Shown here: positions 37,531-48,576 of the stretch, in pieces
How positions within the stretch are numbered: the first letter of the stretch is position 1
How the letters are laid out: the number at the start of each line of letters is the position of its first letter
From: JAXLYE01 sp046351595
Lineage (GTDB): Bacteria > Myxococcota_A > Polyangia > Palsa-1104 > JAEUJZ01
DNA length: 64,000 nt
Assembly (NCBI GenBank): GCA_046351595.1
Contig: JAXLYE010000002.1
Span: 434,001-498,000 of the forward strand
Direction of reading: 5' to 3'
The notes under the pieces: generated by a model
What the model was told of the DNA's origin: nothing
What the model saw: the letters and a program-made list of their open reading frames with translations, nothing else
Databases searched by the model: none
Position numbers and translations under genes: made by a program

Positions 37531-39095
37531 TTCTCGATGACGAGGAAGAGGTTGACCCCGAGCGGCTCGGACTCGACACGGGCGGCAACCGGCGCCGGGC
37601 GCAGGAGGCGCGCCTGCTCGAGGAGCTGGGCGCGGCTGCGGTGCACCAGGAACCACTCGGCGAAGTACTCCATGAAGTAGCGGGTCGGGTTCGAGACGTC
37701 GACGTTGCCGACGAGGAGCTGGCCGCCCGGGGCGATCGCGCCGTAGAGCGCGCCGAGCAGCGCCGCGAAGCTGCGCTCGGACAGGTAGTCGAACAGGCCG
37801 GCGCTGTAGATGATGTGCCGCGGCCCGAGGGTGTGGGCGAGCGAGCCGCCGCCGGTGAGCAGGCGCCGCACCGACTCGCGGATGAAGTGCAGCTTGGCGC
37901 CGGTCTGCTTGGCCAAAGGCGTCAGCTTGCGCTCGATGAACGAGATCGCGCGCGTGTCCTGATCGACCAGCGCCACGTCGAGGAACGGGCCGAGCTCGGG
38001 CTCGTTCTCGAGCAGCACCTCGATCTCGCGTGCGGGGCCGCAGCCGACGCTGCACAGGCGCGCGCGGCCGCCGCCCTCGCTGCGCACCCGGCGCACCGCG
38101 GCGCGCAGGCGCTCGGTGAGGAAGCTGATGCGGTTGATGTTGGCGCGCGCGGCGACCTCGCTGGCCGCGCACAGGTTGATGACCTTGGCGAACAGGCTCG
38201 CGCCCTCTCCGTGCGTCGGGCGGTAGAGCATGTTCATCATCTCGTAGTCGCCGGCGTAGCCGAGCGGCTTCTTCTGCGCGCGGCGGATGAACGGCGCGAG
38301 CGAGAACAGGTGCGACAGGTGGTGCTGCGCGTACGCCCGGTGCGCGGCGTGCTCGTCGTCGGACAGGTGGCCGAGCATCTGCGGCATGGCGTGCGAGGCC
38401 TGGTGCACGCGCTGCACGATGCGCGGCCCGACCTCGGCGAGGTACTGCGAGCAGATCTGCGCGTGCGTGTACAGATCCTCGGTCTCGAGCGCCGCCTCTT
38501 CCCCGTCGAGGAAGCCGCGCATGCGCTCGAGGTAGTTGCGCAGGTCCGAGACCCACTCCTTGAACTGCGGCAGGATGCGGCGCGCGTCCGCGGTGCGCTC
38601 GGCCTCGTCGAGGCGGGCGGCGAACGCGTCGCGCGTCTGGCGCTCAAAGAGCAGCGGCAGATCGACCACGCCCTTGACCAGCTGCACCCCGACGAGCAGG
38701 TCGTCGCCGTCGGTGCGCAGGTGGCGGACCGTGGCGTCGCTGTGGCAGACGACCTCGCCGGTCGACAGCGAGGCGTGCACGCCGAGCAGCCAGTCGTCGA
38801 CGGCCATGGTCGGGACGCCGGGCTCGGGCTCACCCGGCGGCACGGGCGGCGCCGCGGCCAGTCCCGGGATGCGCAGGCACAGGCCGCTCATCGACAGGTT
38901 CTCGACGAGGCCCTTCAAGACCTGCAGCCGCGGGTGCCAGGCGGTGACGCTGATCGGGCCTACGCCCAGCTCCTGCGCCTGGTGCCGCAGCGCGCGCAGC
39001 TTCTGGCTGCTGCGGGCGACCGGCTTCCCGCTCAAGGCCACCGACGGAGATGCATCGACAGGCAGAGCGATGGGAGCTGGAACTTGCGCCGTCAT
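37527..39095 (-). CDS. PilZ-methyltransferase protein, PhcB-like (3-hydroxypalmitate methyl ester synthase family)
   Basis: 522 residues. Residues about 45-145 form a PilZ-like domain (ENLSMSGLCLRIPG). The rest matches the extracellular-factor 3-hydroxypalmitic acid methyl ester biosynthesis family: LGYAGDYEMMNMLYR and GEGASLFAKVINL, then a SAM-dependent methyltransferase core with SVGCGPAREIEVLL (about 349-362), the acidic LVDQDTRAI strand and HIIYSAGLFDYLSERSF. PhcB makes the volatile fatty-acid methyl-ester signal of Ralstonia. Fusion to a cyclic-di-GMP-type domain is typical of deltaproteobacterial relatives. It starts one base after the regulator stop. The real substrate is unproven. Confidence 0.78.
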
Positions 39096-39096
39096 G

Positions 39097-39660
39097 TCAT
39101 AGCCCCAGGATCTGGGTGAGCTGGTTGATGTCGAGCGGCTTGTTCAGGCACGCGGTGGCGCCGGCCTGCTTGAAGCGCTGCTCCAGCTCCTCGTCGAGCC
39201 GGCCGGTCAGCGCGATGACCTGGATCTCCAGCGTCGCCGGGTTGTTGCGGATCTGGCGGCAGACCTCGACGCCGTCCATGCCCGGCATCATCGCGTCGAG
39301 CAGCACCGCGTCGGGCTTCTCGGTGCCGATCTTGAGCAGCCCCTCGACGGGGCCCTCGGCCGTCTCGACGTGCAGCTCGGTGAACTGCTGCTTGAGCTGG
39401 CGCTTGGTCGTGCGCAAAAAGACGGCGTCGTCGTCGATCAGCAAGAGCTTCTTGGCCTGGGGCAAGAGCGTCTTGGGGACCGGCATCTGGTGCGACCGCA
39501 GGAACTGCACCAGCGCCGCCGGCTCTACCCGACGGTGACCGCCGGGAGTGCGAAACGCTGGCAGCAGGCCCTTGTCGATCCACGACAGCACCGTTGATGG
39601 ACTCACGCCGATTAACTCGGCAACCGCGTGCGAGGTTAGAAACGCGTTAGTCATGGTCAT
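39097..39660 (-). CDS. MerR-type helix-turn-helix/receiver response regulator
   Basis: 187 residues. The N-terminal MerR/excisionase-type domain (about 5-56) reads TSHAVAELIGVSPSTVLSWI and GLLPAFRTPGGHRR, with the classic TPGGHRR wing. A receiver domain follows (about 70-187): acidic LLIDDDA, phospho-acceptor Asp122 in VLLDAMMPGMDG, Thr in ALTGR and Lys in CLNKPL. DNA binding at the N-terminus and receiver at the C-terminus is the reverse of most response regulators, but is known in deltaproteobacteria. It heads the four-gene operon. Two ATGs (39660 and 39654) are possible. Confidence 0.88.
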   Translation of the reverse strand: MTMTNAFLTSHAVAELIGVSPSTVLSWIDKGLLPAFRTPGGHRRVEPAALVQFLRSHQMPVPKTLLPQAKKLLLIDDDAVFLRTTKRQLKQQFTELHVETAEGPVEGLLKIGTEKPDAVLLDAMMPGMDGVEVCRQIRNNPATLEIQVIALTGRLDEELEQRFKQAGATACLNKPLDINQLTQILGL

Positions 39661-40072
39661 TGCGCGATAATGCGCCTCTTAGGATCCTGCCCGTCTGGTC
39701 CGTCGACTGTCAAGCGCCGGACTGGTCCCAGAATGACCCGGAGAAGGCCCTGGGACCGATACCGCAAACGGGTTTCCTAGGATTGCTTATCACGGAATCC
39801 TATTTGGAAGCCAAAAAGCCCAATTCCTATAGGTCCCCTGTGCCGCCGGTCACACCGGCGGGCGCGAGGGCCGGGGCGGCGCTGTCCGGCGGGCAAGACG
39901 GCGGGATCCGAGGTCTGTACCAGATCTTTGCCGGGCCTTTGCCAGGCGCTTGCCGGGTCCGCCAGCGGTGCGTGCCGGCGGGGGGTGCGACTTCAGGGTA
40001 GACGACCTTGCGGCTGCTTGGGTAGGATGCGCGTTCGCACCGCCACCTTTCGCTTTTCTCGACGGAGAGACT
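39661..40072. other. Divergent intergenic region with inverted repeats
   Basis: 412 bases between the four-gene signalling operon and the small Asp-Gly repeat protein. GGTCCCA at 39724-39730 pairs with TGGGACC at 39751-39757. TAGGATT at 39778-39784 pairs with AATCCTA at 39796-39802. An AT-richer stretch covers 39775-39835. These are candidate operator sites for the operon, possibly for its own MerR-type regulator. Confidence 0.5.
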
Positions 40073-40408
40073 ATGCGTCGTCTGCTGCTGTTCGCGCTCC
40101 CTGCTTCCGCTGCGCTCTGGCTCTTTGTGGGCGCCTGGGCCTCGTGCGTGAGCGACGACTATCGCGACGTCTTGCCGTTCCGCGGGTACGACGCGGCGCC
40201 GCGTGACCTGGCCGGGCAGGATCTCGGCTCGGCGCCCGTCGACATGACCCGGCCCGCGGCCGACGGCGGCGGAACGCCCGACGGCGGCGGAACACCCGAC
40301 GGCGGCGGAACACCCGACGGCGGGGCGGTGGACGCTGGGGCGATCGACGGCGGAACGCCCGACGGCGGGGCGGTCGACGGCGGCGTGCCCGACGGGATGA
40401 TCGGCTGA
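40073..40408 (+). CDS. Small secreted Asp-Gly repeat protein
   Basis: 111 residues, with GGAGAGACT before the ATG. An Arg-start hydrophobic N-terminus ends in AWASC at about residue 24; the lipobox is atypical (Trp at -3) but lipidation is plausible. The second half is made of DGGGTP and DGGAVD repeats, encoded by three near-identical 18-base units (40262-40315) and degenerate copies to the end. Nothing folds visibly. Such (DGG)-type tails are common in short myxobacterial surface lipoproteins. Function unknown. Confidence 0.6.
   Translation: MRRLLLFALPASAALWLFVGAWASCVSDDYRDVLPFRGYDAAPRDLAGQDLGSAPVDMTRPAADGGGTPDGGGTPDGGGTPDGGAVDAGAIDGGTPDGGAVDGGVPDGMIG
40262..40315 (+). repeat. In-frame 18-base tandem repeat
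   Basis: Three copies of GACGGCGGCGGAACRCCC coding DGGGTP, differing at one base. Confidence 0.85.
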
Positions 40409-40454
40409 GCGCGGCGATCGGCTCGCGCGCGGCTGGCGGCGGCTCAGCCCGTCG

Positions 40455-41942
40455 CTACTCGACCAGCCGCAGCGCCGGGCCGGACTTGCGCAGCAGGAAC
40501 AGCGCGCACGGGTTGCCCTCGCCGCCGTACTGCCAGCTCTCGACCAGGTCCCAGCCCTCGCGCGCCAGGGCCTGCTGCAGCCGGGCCGGATCGTAGCGAC
40601 GGCTGTAGTAGACCGAGAACTCGCGCTCCTCGCCGGTGGGCGACTGGACGCGGGCGCGGGCATCGACGCCGTAGCTGCCGGGGACCGGGCAGCCCAGGTC
40701 GAGCACGCGGCTGATCTCGACGTCGCTCTTCTCGAGCCCGTAGCGGCGGATGGTGCCCGAGAGGAACTCGTCCCAGCGCTGGTTCAGCACCGAGCTGATC
40801 GGCTTGCGCGTGCGCAAGAGGCCCGGGTCCCTCTCGAGGATCTCTTCGGGGCGCTCGGGCGGCGCGTAGGCCCGGCGCAGGTCGAGTAGCAGCAGGTCGC
40901 CGGGGGCGAAGCCGACCAGGCTGTTGCGCACGAAGCGCAGCTCGTTCTCGAGGTTCGAGAAGGTGTGGCCGAGCATCGTGATGAGCCGGCGGCGGTGCGC
41001 GCGCTGCGGCGAGTACAACAGCTGCCCGTATCGCGGCAGGTGGTGAAAGTTGCCCTGGATGGCGAAGACCACGCCGCCCCGGTCGGCCAGCGTCTCGGCG
41101 GCGTGGCGGTAGGCGACCGAGAGCAGCGGCTGCGAGATGTCGAGCAGGTACAGCCGCACGTCGCCGTGCCCGGCCTGCTCGAGCAGCTGCTCGACGAGAC
41201 GGACCTCGTTGCGGCCCGAGCCCGGCCCGAGCGCCACCACGTCCAGGCCCATCTTCGCCGCCTGCTTGAGGATCTGCGACGCCGCCTTATCGAGCTGCAT
41301 GCTCGCCTGCATGTCGTCGTAGTCCTTGAGGTCGGCGATCGAGCACCAGTCCGCGGCGCTCATCGGATCCATGTAGAGGTAGCTCTGCTCGATGTGGCCG
41401 CCGAAGCCGTTCACCTGCATCGCCAGCTCCTTGATCATCTTCACCGGGTCAAAGCCCGGCGCGAGCCAGCAGTTGAGGGCGAAGTTAGGGTCGACGTCCG
41501 CCGCCTCCCACGGCAGGTCCGCGACCTCGAGCTTGAGCTCGGGCACCGAGAGCAGGTGCAGGAGCGCGAGCTGCGTCGGCGCGTAGCGGCCGACCTCGAG
41601 GTTCGAGACGATGCCCTCGGTCAGCCCGGCCAGCTCGGCCAGCCGCGCCGGGGTCAGCCCCGCCGCCTCGCGCCGCTCGGCCAGGAGCTGCCGGAACTTC
41701 TGCAGCCGCCCCGAGTCGCCCTGGGCCGTGCCGCGCTGCGCCGCGAACGGCATCGGCGACGGTCCGGGGTCATCGTCGAGGATCGAGCTCGTCGCCGCCA
41801 GGAAGCCGCGCAGCGTGAGCAGGCTCATGTGCAGCGCCTCCTGCTGCTCCTTCGGCTTCTGCGGGAGCACCTCCTGGATGGTGTCGATGGCGATGTGCAG
41901 CGCCTGCTGCTCCCAGGGAACGCTCTGCTGCGGCTGTGGCAT
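40455..41942 (-). CDS. XRE helix-turn-helix fused to EgtD-type SAM methyltransferase
   Basis: About 495 residues from the ATG at 41942, which has GGAGGAGCCC directly upstream; an in-frame ATG 14 codons earlier has none. Residues about 80-145 form an XRE-type HTH (FRQLLAERREAAGLTPARLA, TEGIVSNLEVGRYAP). After about 190 the chain resembles the histidine-specific methyltransferase EgtD family: ALGPGSGRNEVRLVEQLL as SAM-binding loop, LYLLDISQPLL, ITMLGHTFSNLENE, and GDLLLLDLRRAY. EgtD makes hercynine, but the residues binding histidine cannot be confirmed. Fusion to a DNA-binding domain suggests a regulator that senses or modifies a ligand. A TATAGT box lies at 42008-42013. Confidence 0.75.
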   Translation of the reverse strand: MPQPQQSVPWEQQALHIAIDTIQEVLPQKPKEQQEALHMSLLTLRGFLAATSSILDDDPGPSPMPFAAQRGTAQGDSGRLQKFRQLLAERREAAGLTPARLAELAGLTEGIVSNLEVGRYAPTQLALLHLLSVPELKLEVADLPWEAADVDPNFALNCWLAPGFDPVKMIKELAMQVNGFGGHIEQSYLYMDPMSAADWCSIADLKDYDDMQASMQLDKAASQILKQAAKMGLDVVALGPGSGRNEVRLVEQLLEQAGHGDVRLYLLDISQPLLSVAYRHAAETLADRGGVVFAIQGNFHHLPRYGQLLYSPQRAHRRRLITMLGHTFSNLENELRFVRNSLVGFAPGDLLLLDLRRAYAPPERPEEILERDPGLLRTRKPISSVLNQRWDEFLSGTIRRYGLEKSDVEISRVLDLGCPVPGSYGVDARARVQSPTGEEREFSVYYSRRYDPARLQQALAREGWDLVESWQYGGEGNPCALFLLRKSGPALRLVE

Positions 41943-42007
41943 GGGCTCCTCCGCCGGTGGCCTGCACGGAATTGCCCGGGCCATCGGACCTAACCTCGTT
42001 CTCCCAC

Positions 42008-42013
42008 ACTATA
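42008..42013 (-). promoter_or_regulatory. Candidate -10 box (TATAGT) for the XRE-methyltransferase gene
   Basis: TATAGT on the minus strand, 65 bases upstream of the ATG at 41942. The -35 region is weak (TACTGA). Confidence 0.35.
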
Positions 42014-42135
42014 CCCAGGATGGCGCGCTTTCAGTACATGAATTCACCGCCCAGAACCCCCTGAAATCCCAAGATTACCTTGTGTTGCCCGACGCAGAGC
42101 GCGGCGGCCCAGCCATTGATCCGTGCCGCGCCCCC

Positions 42136-43052
42136 TCAGGCCTTCAGCGCCGCGGTGGCCAGGATGCGCTCGCACAGGGTCGACAGATCCATGCCGACCC
42201 CGGCCGCGATCATCGGCAACAGGCTCCGCTCGGTCAGGCCAGGCAGCGTGTCGATCTCCAGGCACACCGCCCGCCCGCTCGGCGTCAGCAAAAGGTCGGT
42301 CCGCGTCGCGCCCGAGCAGCCGATCGCGGCGTGCGCGCGCCGCGCCAGGTCGTGGCACAAGAGCCGCTCCGCCTCCGAGAGGTTGGCCGGCACGATGTAC
42401 TTGGTGTCGCTGCGCTGGTACTTGGCGGCATAGTCGTAGAACTCGCCGGCGGGCTGGATCTCGACGTCGCCCAGCACCTCACCGTCGAGCACCGCGACCT
42501 CGATCTCGCGGCCCGCGACATACTCCTCGAGCAGGACGACGCCGTGCAGCCGGCTGGCCATCTGCAGCGCCGGCTCGAGCTGCGCCTCCTCGCGCACGAT
42601 CGACACGCCCACCGACGAGCCCTCGCGCGACGGCTTGACCACCAGCGGCAGGCCGATACGCAGAAGGTCCGCGGCGCCCCGGTACACGCACCAGCGCGGC
42701 GACTCGATGCCCTCCTGATCGAAGACGCGCCGCGACGCCGCCTTGTCCATGGCCAGCGCCGAGGCGAGCACGCCCGAGCCCGTGTAGGGGACGCCCGCGC
42801 ACTCGAGCAGGCCCTGCACGCAGCCGTCCTCGCCGAGCGCGCCGTGCAGCGCCACGAACGCGACCTCGACGCGCTCGCGCCGCAGATCGGCCCACAGGTC
42901 CTGGCTGGCGCCGGTCCAGTCGATGCCCACCGCCGGATAGCCCAGCGAGTGCAGCGCCTTGAGCACACGCTGCCCCGAGGCCAGCGAGACATCGCGCTCG
43001 GCCGACGGCCCCCCCATGATCACCCCGACGCACCCTCCCGCACTCACCCGCC

Positions 43053-43056
<4 letters not shown>
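42136..43056 (-). CDS. ddl: D-alanine--D-alanine ligase
   Basis: 306 residues, the family's usual length. It joins two D-alanines with ATP in the cytoplasm for peptidoglycan precursors. Visible motifs are GGPSAERDVSLASG (N-terminal substrate loop), HGALGEDGCVQGLLE, ATP-grasp segments PLVVKPSREGSSVGV and VLLEEYVAGREIEV, the omega loop near YAAKYQRSDTKY, and the metal-binding C-terminal LEIDTLPGLTERSLLP, where many homologues have NT-x-PG. Its start overlaps the murB stop (ATGA), making a murB-ddl pair as in dcw clusters, although no other dcw gene is present. Confidence 0.95.
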
Positions 43057-43991
<935 letters not shown>

Positions 43992-44234
43992 CGTGGTGCT
44001 TTGATATCGCGCCGGCAGGCGGGTTGCCAAGTGTGGCCAGCGCACCCCAGCGTGCAACGCCTGACCCCAGCGCGTCTCGGGACCGCTGACCCGAGCGCGG
44101 GCTCACGCCGGATCAGGGCGCCGGCGCGACCTGCAAGCTGGCGCAGCGGCTTGCGTGCGGACACGCGGCGGCCGGGAGCCGCGCGCCCGCTCGGTGGCAC
44201 ACACCGTGCTGGCGCCTGGGCAGAGGCACAGGAC

Positions 44235-44729
44235 GTGGTGCGCCGAGGGTATCAAAAGAGCCTCCCCAGCCGCGTCGTGCAGGCCGCGGGTTCCCCGACC
44301 TCTCCGACGCTGATCGCGCCGTCCGAGGTCCCCGATGGCCTGGACGACAAGCAGGTGGCGGACGTCTGTATCGGGCTGCCGAGCGCGGCCGGGGTGATGC
44401 TGCGTGTGCTGGCGCGGACCCGCAGGACGCTGCGCGCTGCCGTCGAGCAGGCCGGGCGGCTGGCGGACGAGCTGGCGAGCGAGTCGGGCGAGACCGTGGT
44501 GGCGCCGTCGCGGCAGCCGTCGGCCGTGCACATCGCCGACGGGACCGACGGGCTGAGCCTGTGGCTCGACTACGACCTCGGGCTGCGCGACGGGCGGCCG
44601 CGGGTTTCGCGCTGCCTGCGGCTCCTGGTCACGGTGCGCTTCGGCGCCGACGCGGTGCCGCCGCCGCCGTCGCAGGTGTCGTCGTCGCCGCTAGCGCGCT
44701 CGGCGCGTAGCGATCGCGAGACGGTGTAG
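44235..44729 (+). CDS. Hypothetical protein
   Basis: About 164 residues from a GTG at 44235, no clear ribosome-binding site. The central part has balanced composition: DDKQVADVCIGLPSAAGVML, a helix ARTRRTLRAAVEQAGRLADE, and WLDYDLGLRDGRPRVS, which favour a real gene over a random frame. No family was recognised. Its last 39 bases overlap the end of exbD on the other strand, where the protein reads Ser/Pro/Arg-rich. Confidence 0.4.
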   Translation: MVRRGYQKSLPSRVVQAAGSPTSPTLIAPSEVPDGLDDKQVADVCIGLPSAAGVMLRVLARTRRTLRAAVEQAGRLADELASESGETVVAPSRQPSAVHIADGTDGLSLWLDYDLGLRDGRPRVSRCLRLLVTVRFGADAVPPPPSQVSSSPLARSARSDRETV

Positions 44730-45146
44730 CCCGGCGGACTTGGCCAGCTCCATCACCGAGACGACCCGCCCGTGGTGGGCCTTCTCGTCGGCCTGGACGA
44801 TGACCTGCGTCTCGGGGTTCTTGGCCTTGGCGTCGCCGAGCAGCTGCGCCAGCTCGGTCGCGGTGACCGCCTTGCCCGAGACCATCATGCGGCCGTCCTC
44901 GGCGATGAGGATGGTGACGTCCTGCGAGGCGGCGCTGACCTCGCGGGCCGCGCCCTTGGGCAGGTTGACGCGCATGCCCGAGCGCGCCCCGGCATCGGCC
45001 ATGACCGACGAGGTCACCATGAAGATGATGAGCAGCACCAGGAAGATGTCGGTCAGCGGCGTGATGTTGATCTCGGCGAAGATCCCCTCGTCCTCGATCG
45101 GATCGCCGTGCTCGCCGCCGGTGCCGGGCACCTTGCCGATCGCCAT
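44691..45146 (-). CDS. exbD: ExbD/TolR-type biopolymer transport protein
   Basis: 151 residues: a short cytoplasmic start, then INITPLTDIFLVLLIIFMVT, the ExbD/TolR transmembrane helix with the essential proton-carrying Asp in PLTD, and a periplasmic domain (about 60-150) ending in VVSVMELAKSAGLHRLAIAT. With ExbB it forms a proton-driven motor energising an outer-membrane process. Its ATG overlaps the exbB stop as TGATG. No TonB or TolA is adjacent, so the partner is elsewhere. Confidence 0.92.
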   Translation of the reverse strand: MAIGKVPGTGGEHGDPIEDEGIFAEINITPLTDIFLVLLIIFMVTSSVMADAGARSGMRVNLPKGAAREVSAASQDVTILIAEDGRMMVSGKAVTATELAQLLGDAKAKNPETQVIVQADEKAHHGRVVSVMELAKSAGLHRLAIATRRAR

Positions 45147-45859
45147 CAGGCCGCCTCGCTGCGGGCGGGCGCGGGCTTGCCGCCCTCGGGGCTGCCCTGG
45201 TCGCCCTTGTCGCTGCCGCCTTCAGGCGACGGGCCGCGCTGCGCCGCCTCGCTCAGCGTCTCGATGAACTCCTCGACGAGGAGCCGCATCTCGACGTTGA
45301 TGCGGCCGAGCCGCGCCTGGAAGTAGTTGAACAGGAGCAGCGCCACCACCGCCACGCCGATGCCGACCGCGGTGGCGATCAGCGCCTCGGCGATGTACGG
45401 GCCGACGACCTCGATGCCGGCCTGCTTGCTCTCGCCGATGCGGCGGAAGGCGCCCATGATGCCGATGACGGTGCCGAACAGGCCGAGGAACGGCGTGGTG
45501 GCGCCGATGGTGCCGAGCATCCACAGCGGGCCGCGCAGGTCGAGCGCGACGCGCTGCCGCTCGCGATCGACCGCCGCGCCCAGCGCCTCCTTCGACGAGC
45601 GGCGCAGGCGCTCGAAGCCGATCAGGAAGACCTCGGCGAGCGCCGACGGGCTGCGCTCGCAGACCGAGCGGGCCTCGGCGAGCGCGCCGCGGTACAGCCC
45701 GCGCCGCACGTCGTCCGCGAGCTTGCGGGTGCGGCCCATGAAGTTCCACAGGTGGATCGCGCGCTCGATGGCCACGGCCACCGCGACGAGCGACATGATC
45801 AGCATCGCCGCCAGCGTGAAGCCGCCGGCCTTGAGCGCCTGGAGCAGGTTGTTCAGCAT
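45146..45859 (-). CDS. exbB: ExbB/TolQ/MotA-type proton channel protein
   Basis: 237 residues. Three membrane helices at about 14-34, 115-140 and 155-180 and the conserved GLFGTVIGIMGAF and EALIATAVGIGVAVVALLLF segments identify the MotA/TolQ/ExbB family. The C-terminus is a charged Ser/Gly/Pro-rich tail. It is the first gene of the pair exbB-exbD. Upstream there is no further gene for 420 bases. Confidence 0.92.
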   Translation of the reverse strand: MLNNLLQALKAGGFTLAAMLIMSLVAVAVAIERAIHLWNFMGRTRKLADDVRRGLYRGALAEARSVCERSPSALAEVFLIGFERLRRSSKEALGAAVDRERQRVALDLRGPLWMLGTIGATTPFLGLFGTVIGIMGAFRRIGESKQAGIEVVGPYIAEALIATAVGIGVAVVALLLFNYFQARLGRINVEMRLLVEEFIETLSEAAQRGPSPEGGSDKGDQGSPEGGKPAPARSEAA

Positions 45860-46040
45860 CGCATTCTCGATGGGCGCGGCCTTGCGACCGGCGCCTCCAG
45901 TTTAGCCAGATTCACGCGAGCCCAGGGAGGGCGGAACCGAAAAAGATCGAGTGCCGGCAACAGGTTAGCGGGCGCGCGCGCGCCGCGCACAGCCGCCGGA
46001 CGCCGCGCGCCGACGGGCCCGACGGGACGAGCGCCGACGC

Positions 46041-46076
46041 TTGGCCGAGATGTCTCGGCCGAGATGTCTCGGCCAA
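46041..46076. repeat. Two overlapping 18-base palindromes, near-palindromic 36-mer
   Basis: GGCCGAGATGTCTCGGCC at 46043-46060 and again at 46057-46074. Each is an 8-base perfect inverted repeat around TG. The flanking TT and AA extend the symmetry to 36 bases. Two adjacent sites with a 14-base period would suit a cooperative dimeric repressor. Confidence 0.75.
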
Positions 46077-46086
46077 CAGGTCTATG

Positions 46087-46116
46087 GATCGACCGATCGA
46101 CCGATCGACCGATCGG
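46087..46116. repeat. Eight-base tandem repeat GATCGACC
   Basis: GATCGACC occurs three times in a row at 46087-46110, followed by GATCGG. Confidence 0.85.
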
Positions 46117-46280
46117 CCGTGCGGGACGCCAGGGATCGCCCGGGAGTCGGGGAATCGCGGCGTTCGAAGGGCTCGGCCACGGTCCACGCGGCCACGACAC
46201 CACGGTCGCGCGCACGTGCCTGCTGACGGGGACAAACGGCGGCTGTAAGATGCTTACGACCCGCAGTACCCGGTGAGTTG

Positions 46281-47279
46281 ATGCCTCTACCCCCCAATCG
46301 CCAGACGCCCGTGCGGCCGGCCCCGCGCGCGGCTGGTTCGACGGTGCGCTGTTCCTCTCGTTGCTGGCGCCGCGCCGTGGGCGCCGGCCTCCTCTGGTTC
46401 CTCGGCAGCGCCGGCCTGGCCCGACCCGGCGAGGGCGCGACCGAGCGACCCCCGAGCAAGCCCGCCGAGCGCAGCGCCGCCCTCGTCTCGAGCGGCGACC
46501 CGGCCAAGCCGGCCGTCGCACCGAGCGAGCCGGCCAGCGACAAGAGCGACAAGGACGCGGCGACCGCCCCGGCCCGGGATTCCGCCAAGGACCCGGCCAA
46601 GGATCAGTCTAAAGACCAGTCTAAAGACCAGTCTAAAGACCAGTCCAAAGACCAGTCTAAAGACCAGTCAAAGGGCGACGGCGGATCGGCCGCCGAGCCC
46701 GCGGCGTCCGTCGAGTCGGTCGATGTCGTGCGGGCGCTGGAGCGGCGCGGGCTGACCACGCTGGTCAAGGCGCTGCAGGCCTCGGGCCTCGATCGCACGC
46801 TGCAGGGTCCGGGCCCGTACACGGTGTTCGCTCCGACGGAGGCGGCGTGGAAGAAGCTGTCGGGCGACAAGCTCGCGGCGCTGCTGCACGATCGCAGCCG
46901 GCTGCGCACGATCCTGGGGACACACGTGCTCCGGGGGCGGGTGCTCGGCAAGACCGTGGTCATCCTGAAGAACGCGCTCATGATGAGCGGCGCCATCATC
47001 CCGATCGACGGCTCGCACGGCCTGCACCAGACGCGCATCCAGGGCGCGCCGCTGGTCGGCCCCGACGTCGTCTGCAAAAACGGCATCATCCACCTGATCG
47101 ACGGCGTGCTCTCGCCCGAGCGCACGAACAAGGCCGCGGCCTCGCTGTCCGACGATCCCGAGGGGACCGAATCAGGCCGCACGGTGGCCGCGGCGCCGTC
47201 GGCGGCGCAGTCGGCATTGGGCGCTTCGCCGAGCAGGGGCGCGGGGGCGTCCCGCCGGTCGCCGCGGAGCCGGAAGTAG
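46281..47279 (+). CDS. Fasciclin-domain protein
   Basis: 332 residues. The N-terminal 45 residues contain a hydrophobic segment (VGAGLLWFLGSAGLARPG) consistent with export. A charged Lys/Asp/Ser/Ala linker follows, with six DQSK repeats (about 108-131). A fasciclin (FAS1) domain spans about 150-280: LVKALQASGLDRTLQGPGPY, TVFAPTEAAWKKL, ILGTHVLRGRVLG and CKNGIIHLIDGVLSP are its H1/H2 signatures. FAS1 domains mediate adhesion outside the cell. The C-terminus is Ser/Arg-rich. The DQSK repeat uses TCT and AAA codons that are rare in the neighbouring genes. Confidence 0.8.
   Translation: MPLPPNRQTPVRPAPRAAGSTVRCSSRCWRRAVGAGLLWFLGSAGLARPGEGATERPPSKPAERSAALVSSGDPAKPAVAPSEPASDKSDKDAATAPARDSAKDPAKDQSKDQSKDQSKDQSKDQSKDQSKGDGGSAAEPAASVESVDVVRALERRGLTTLVKALQASGLDRTLQGPGPYTVFAPTEAAWKKLSGDKLAALLHDRSRLRTILGTHVLRGRVLGKTVVILKNALMMSGAIIPIDGSHGLHQTRIQGAPLVGPDVVCKNGIIHLIDGVLSPERTNKAAASLSDDPEGTESGRTVAAAPSAAQSALGASPSRGAGASRRSPRSRK
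46602..46673 (+). repeat. In-frame 12-base tandem repeat (DQSK)
   Basis: Six copies of GAYCAGTCNAAR, nearly identical, within the fasciclin gene. They are much lower in GC than the surrounding DNA. Confidence 0.9.
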
Positions 47280-47331
47280 GCGGCGGGCACGAAGTTTCCG
47301 CTGCGGCGGGCGCTGTGGCAAGCTGCCGGCC

Positions 47332-48495
<1,164 letters not shown>

Positions 48496-48576
48496 CCCGT
48501 CGCCACCGCGCCCGAGCCCGATTCTCCGACGATCTCTTCGACGTTCACCTCGACGCTCACCTCATTGGGAGGCCCG

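Larger units (their letters stand above)
45860..46280. other. Divergent intergenic region with palindromes and tandem repeats
   Basis: 421 bases between exbB and the fasciclin gene. It holds the overlapping palindromes at 46041-46076 and an 8-base tandem repeat at 46087-46116 (separate entries). Frames crossing them translate to Arg-rich nonsense. Confidence 0.5.
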
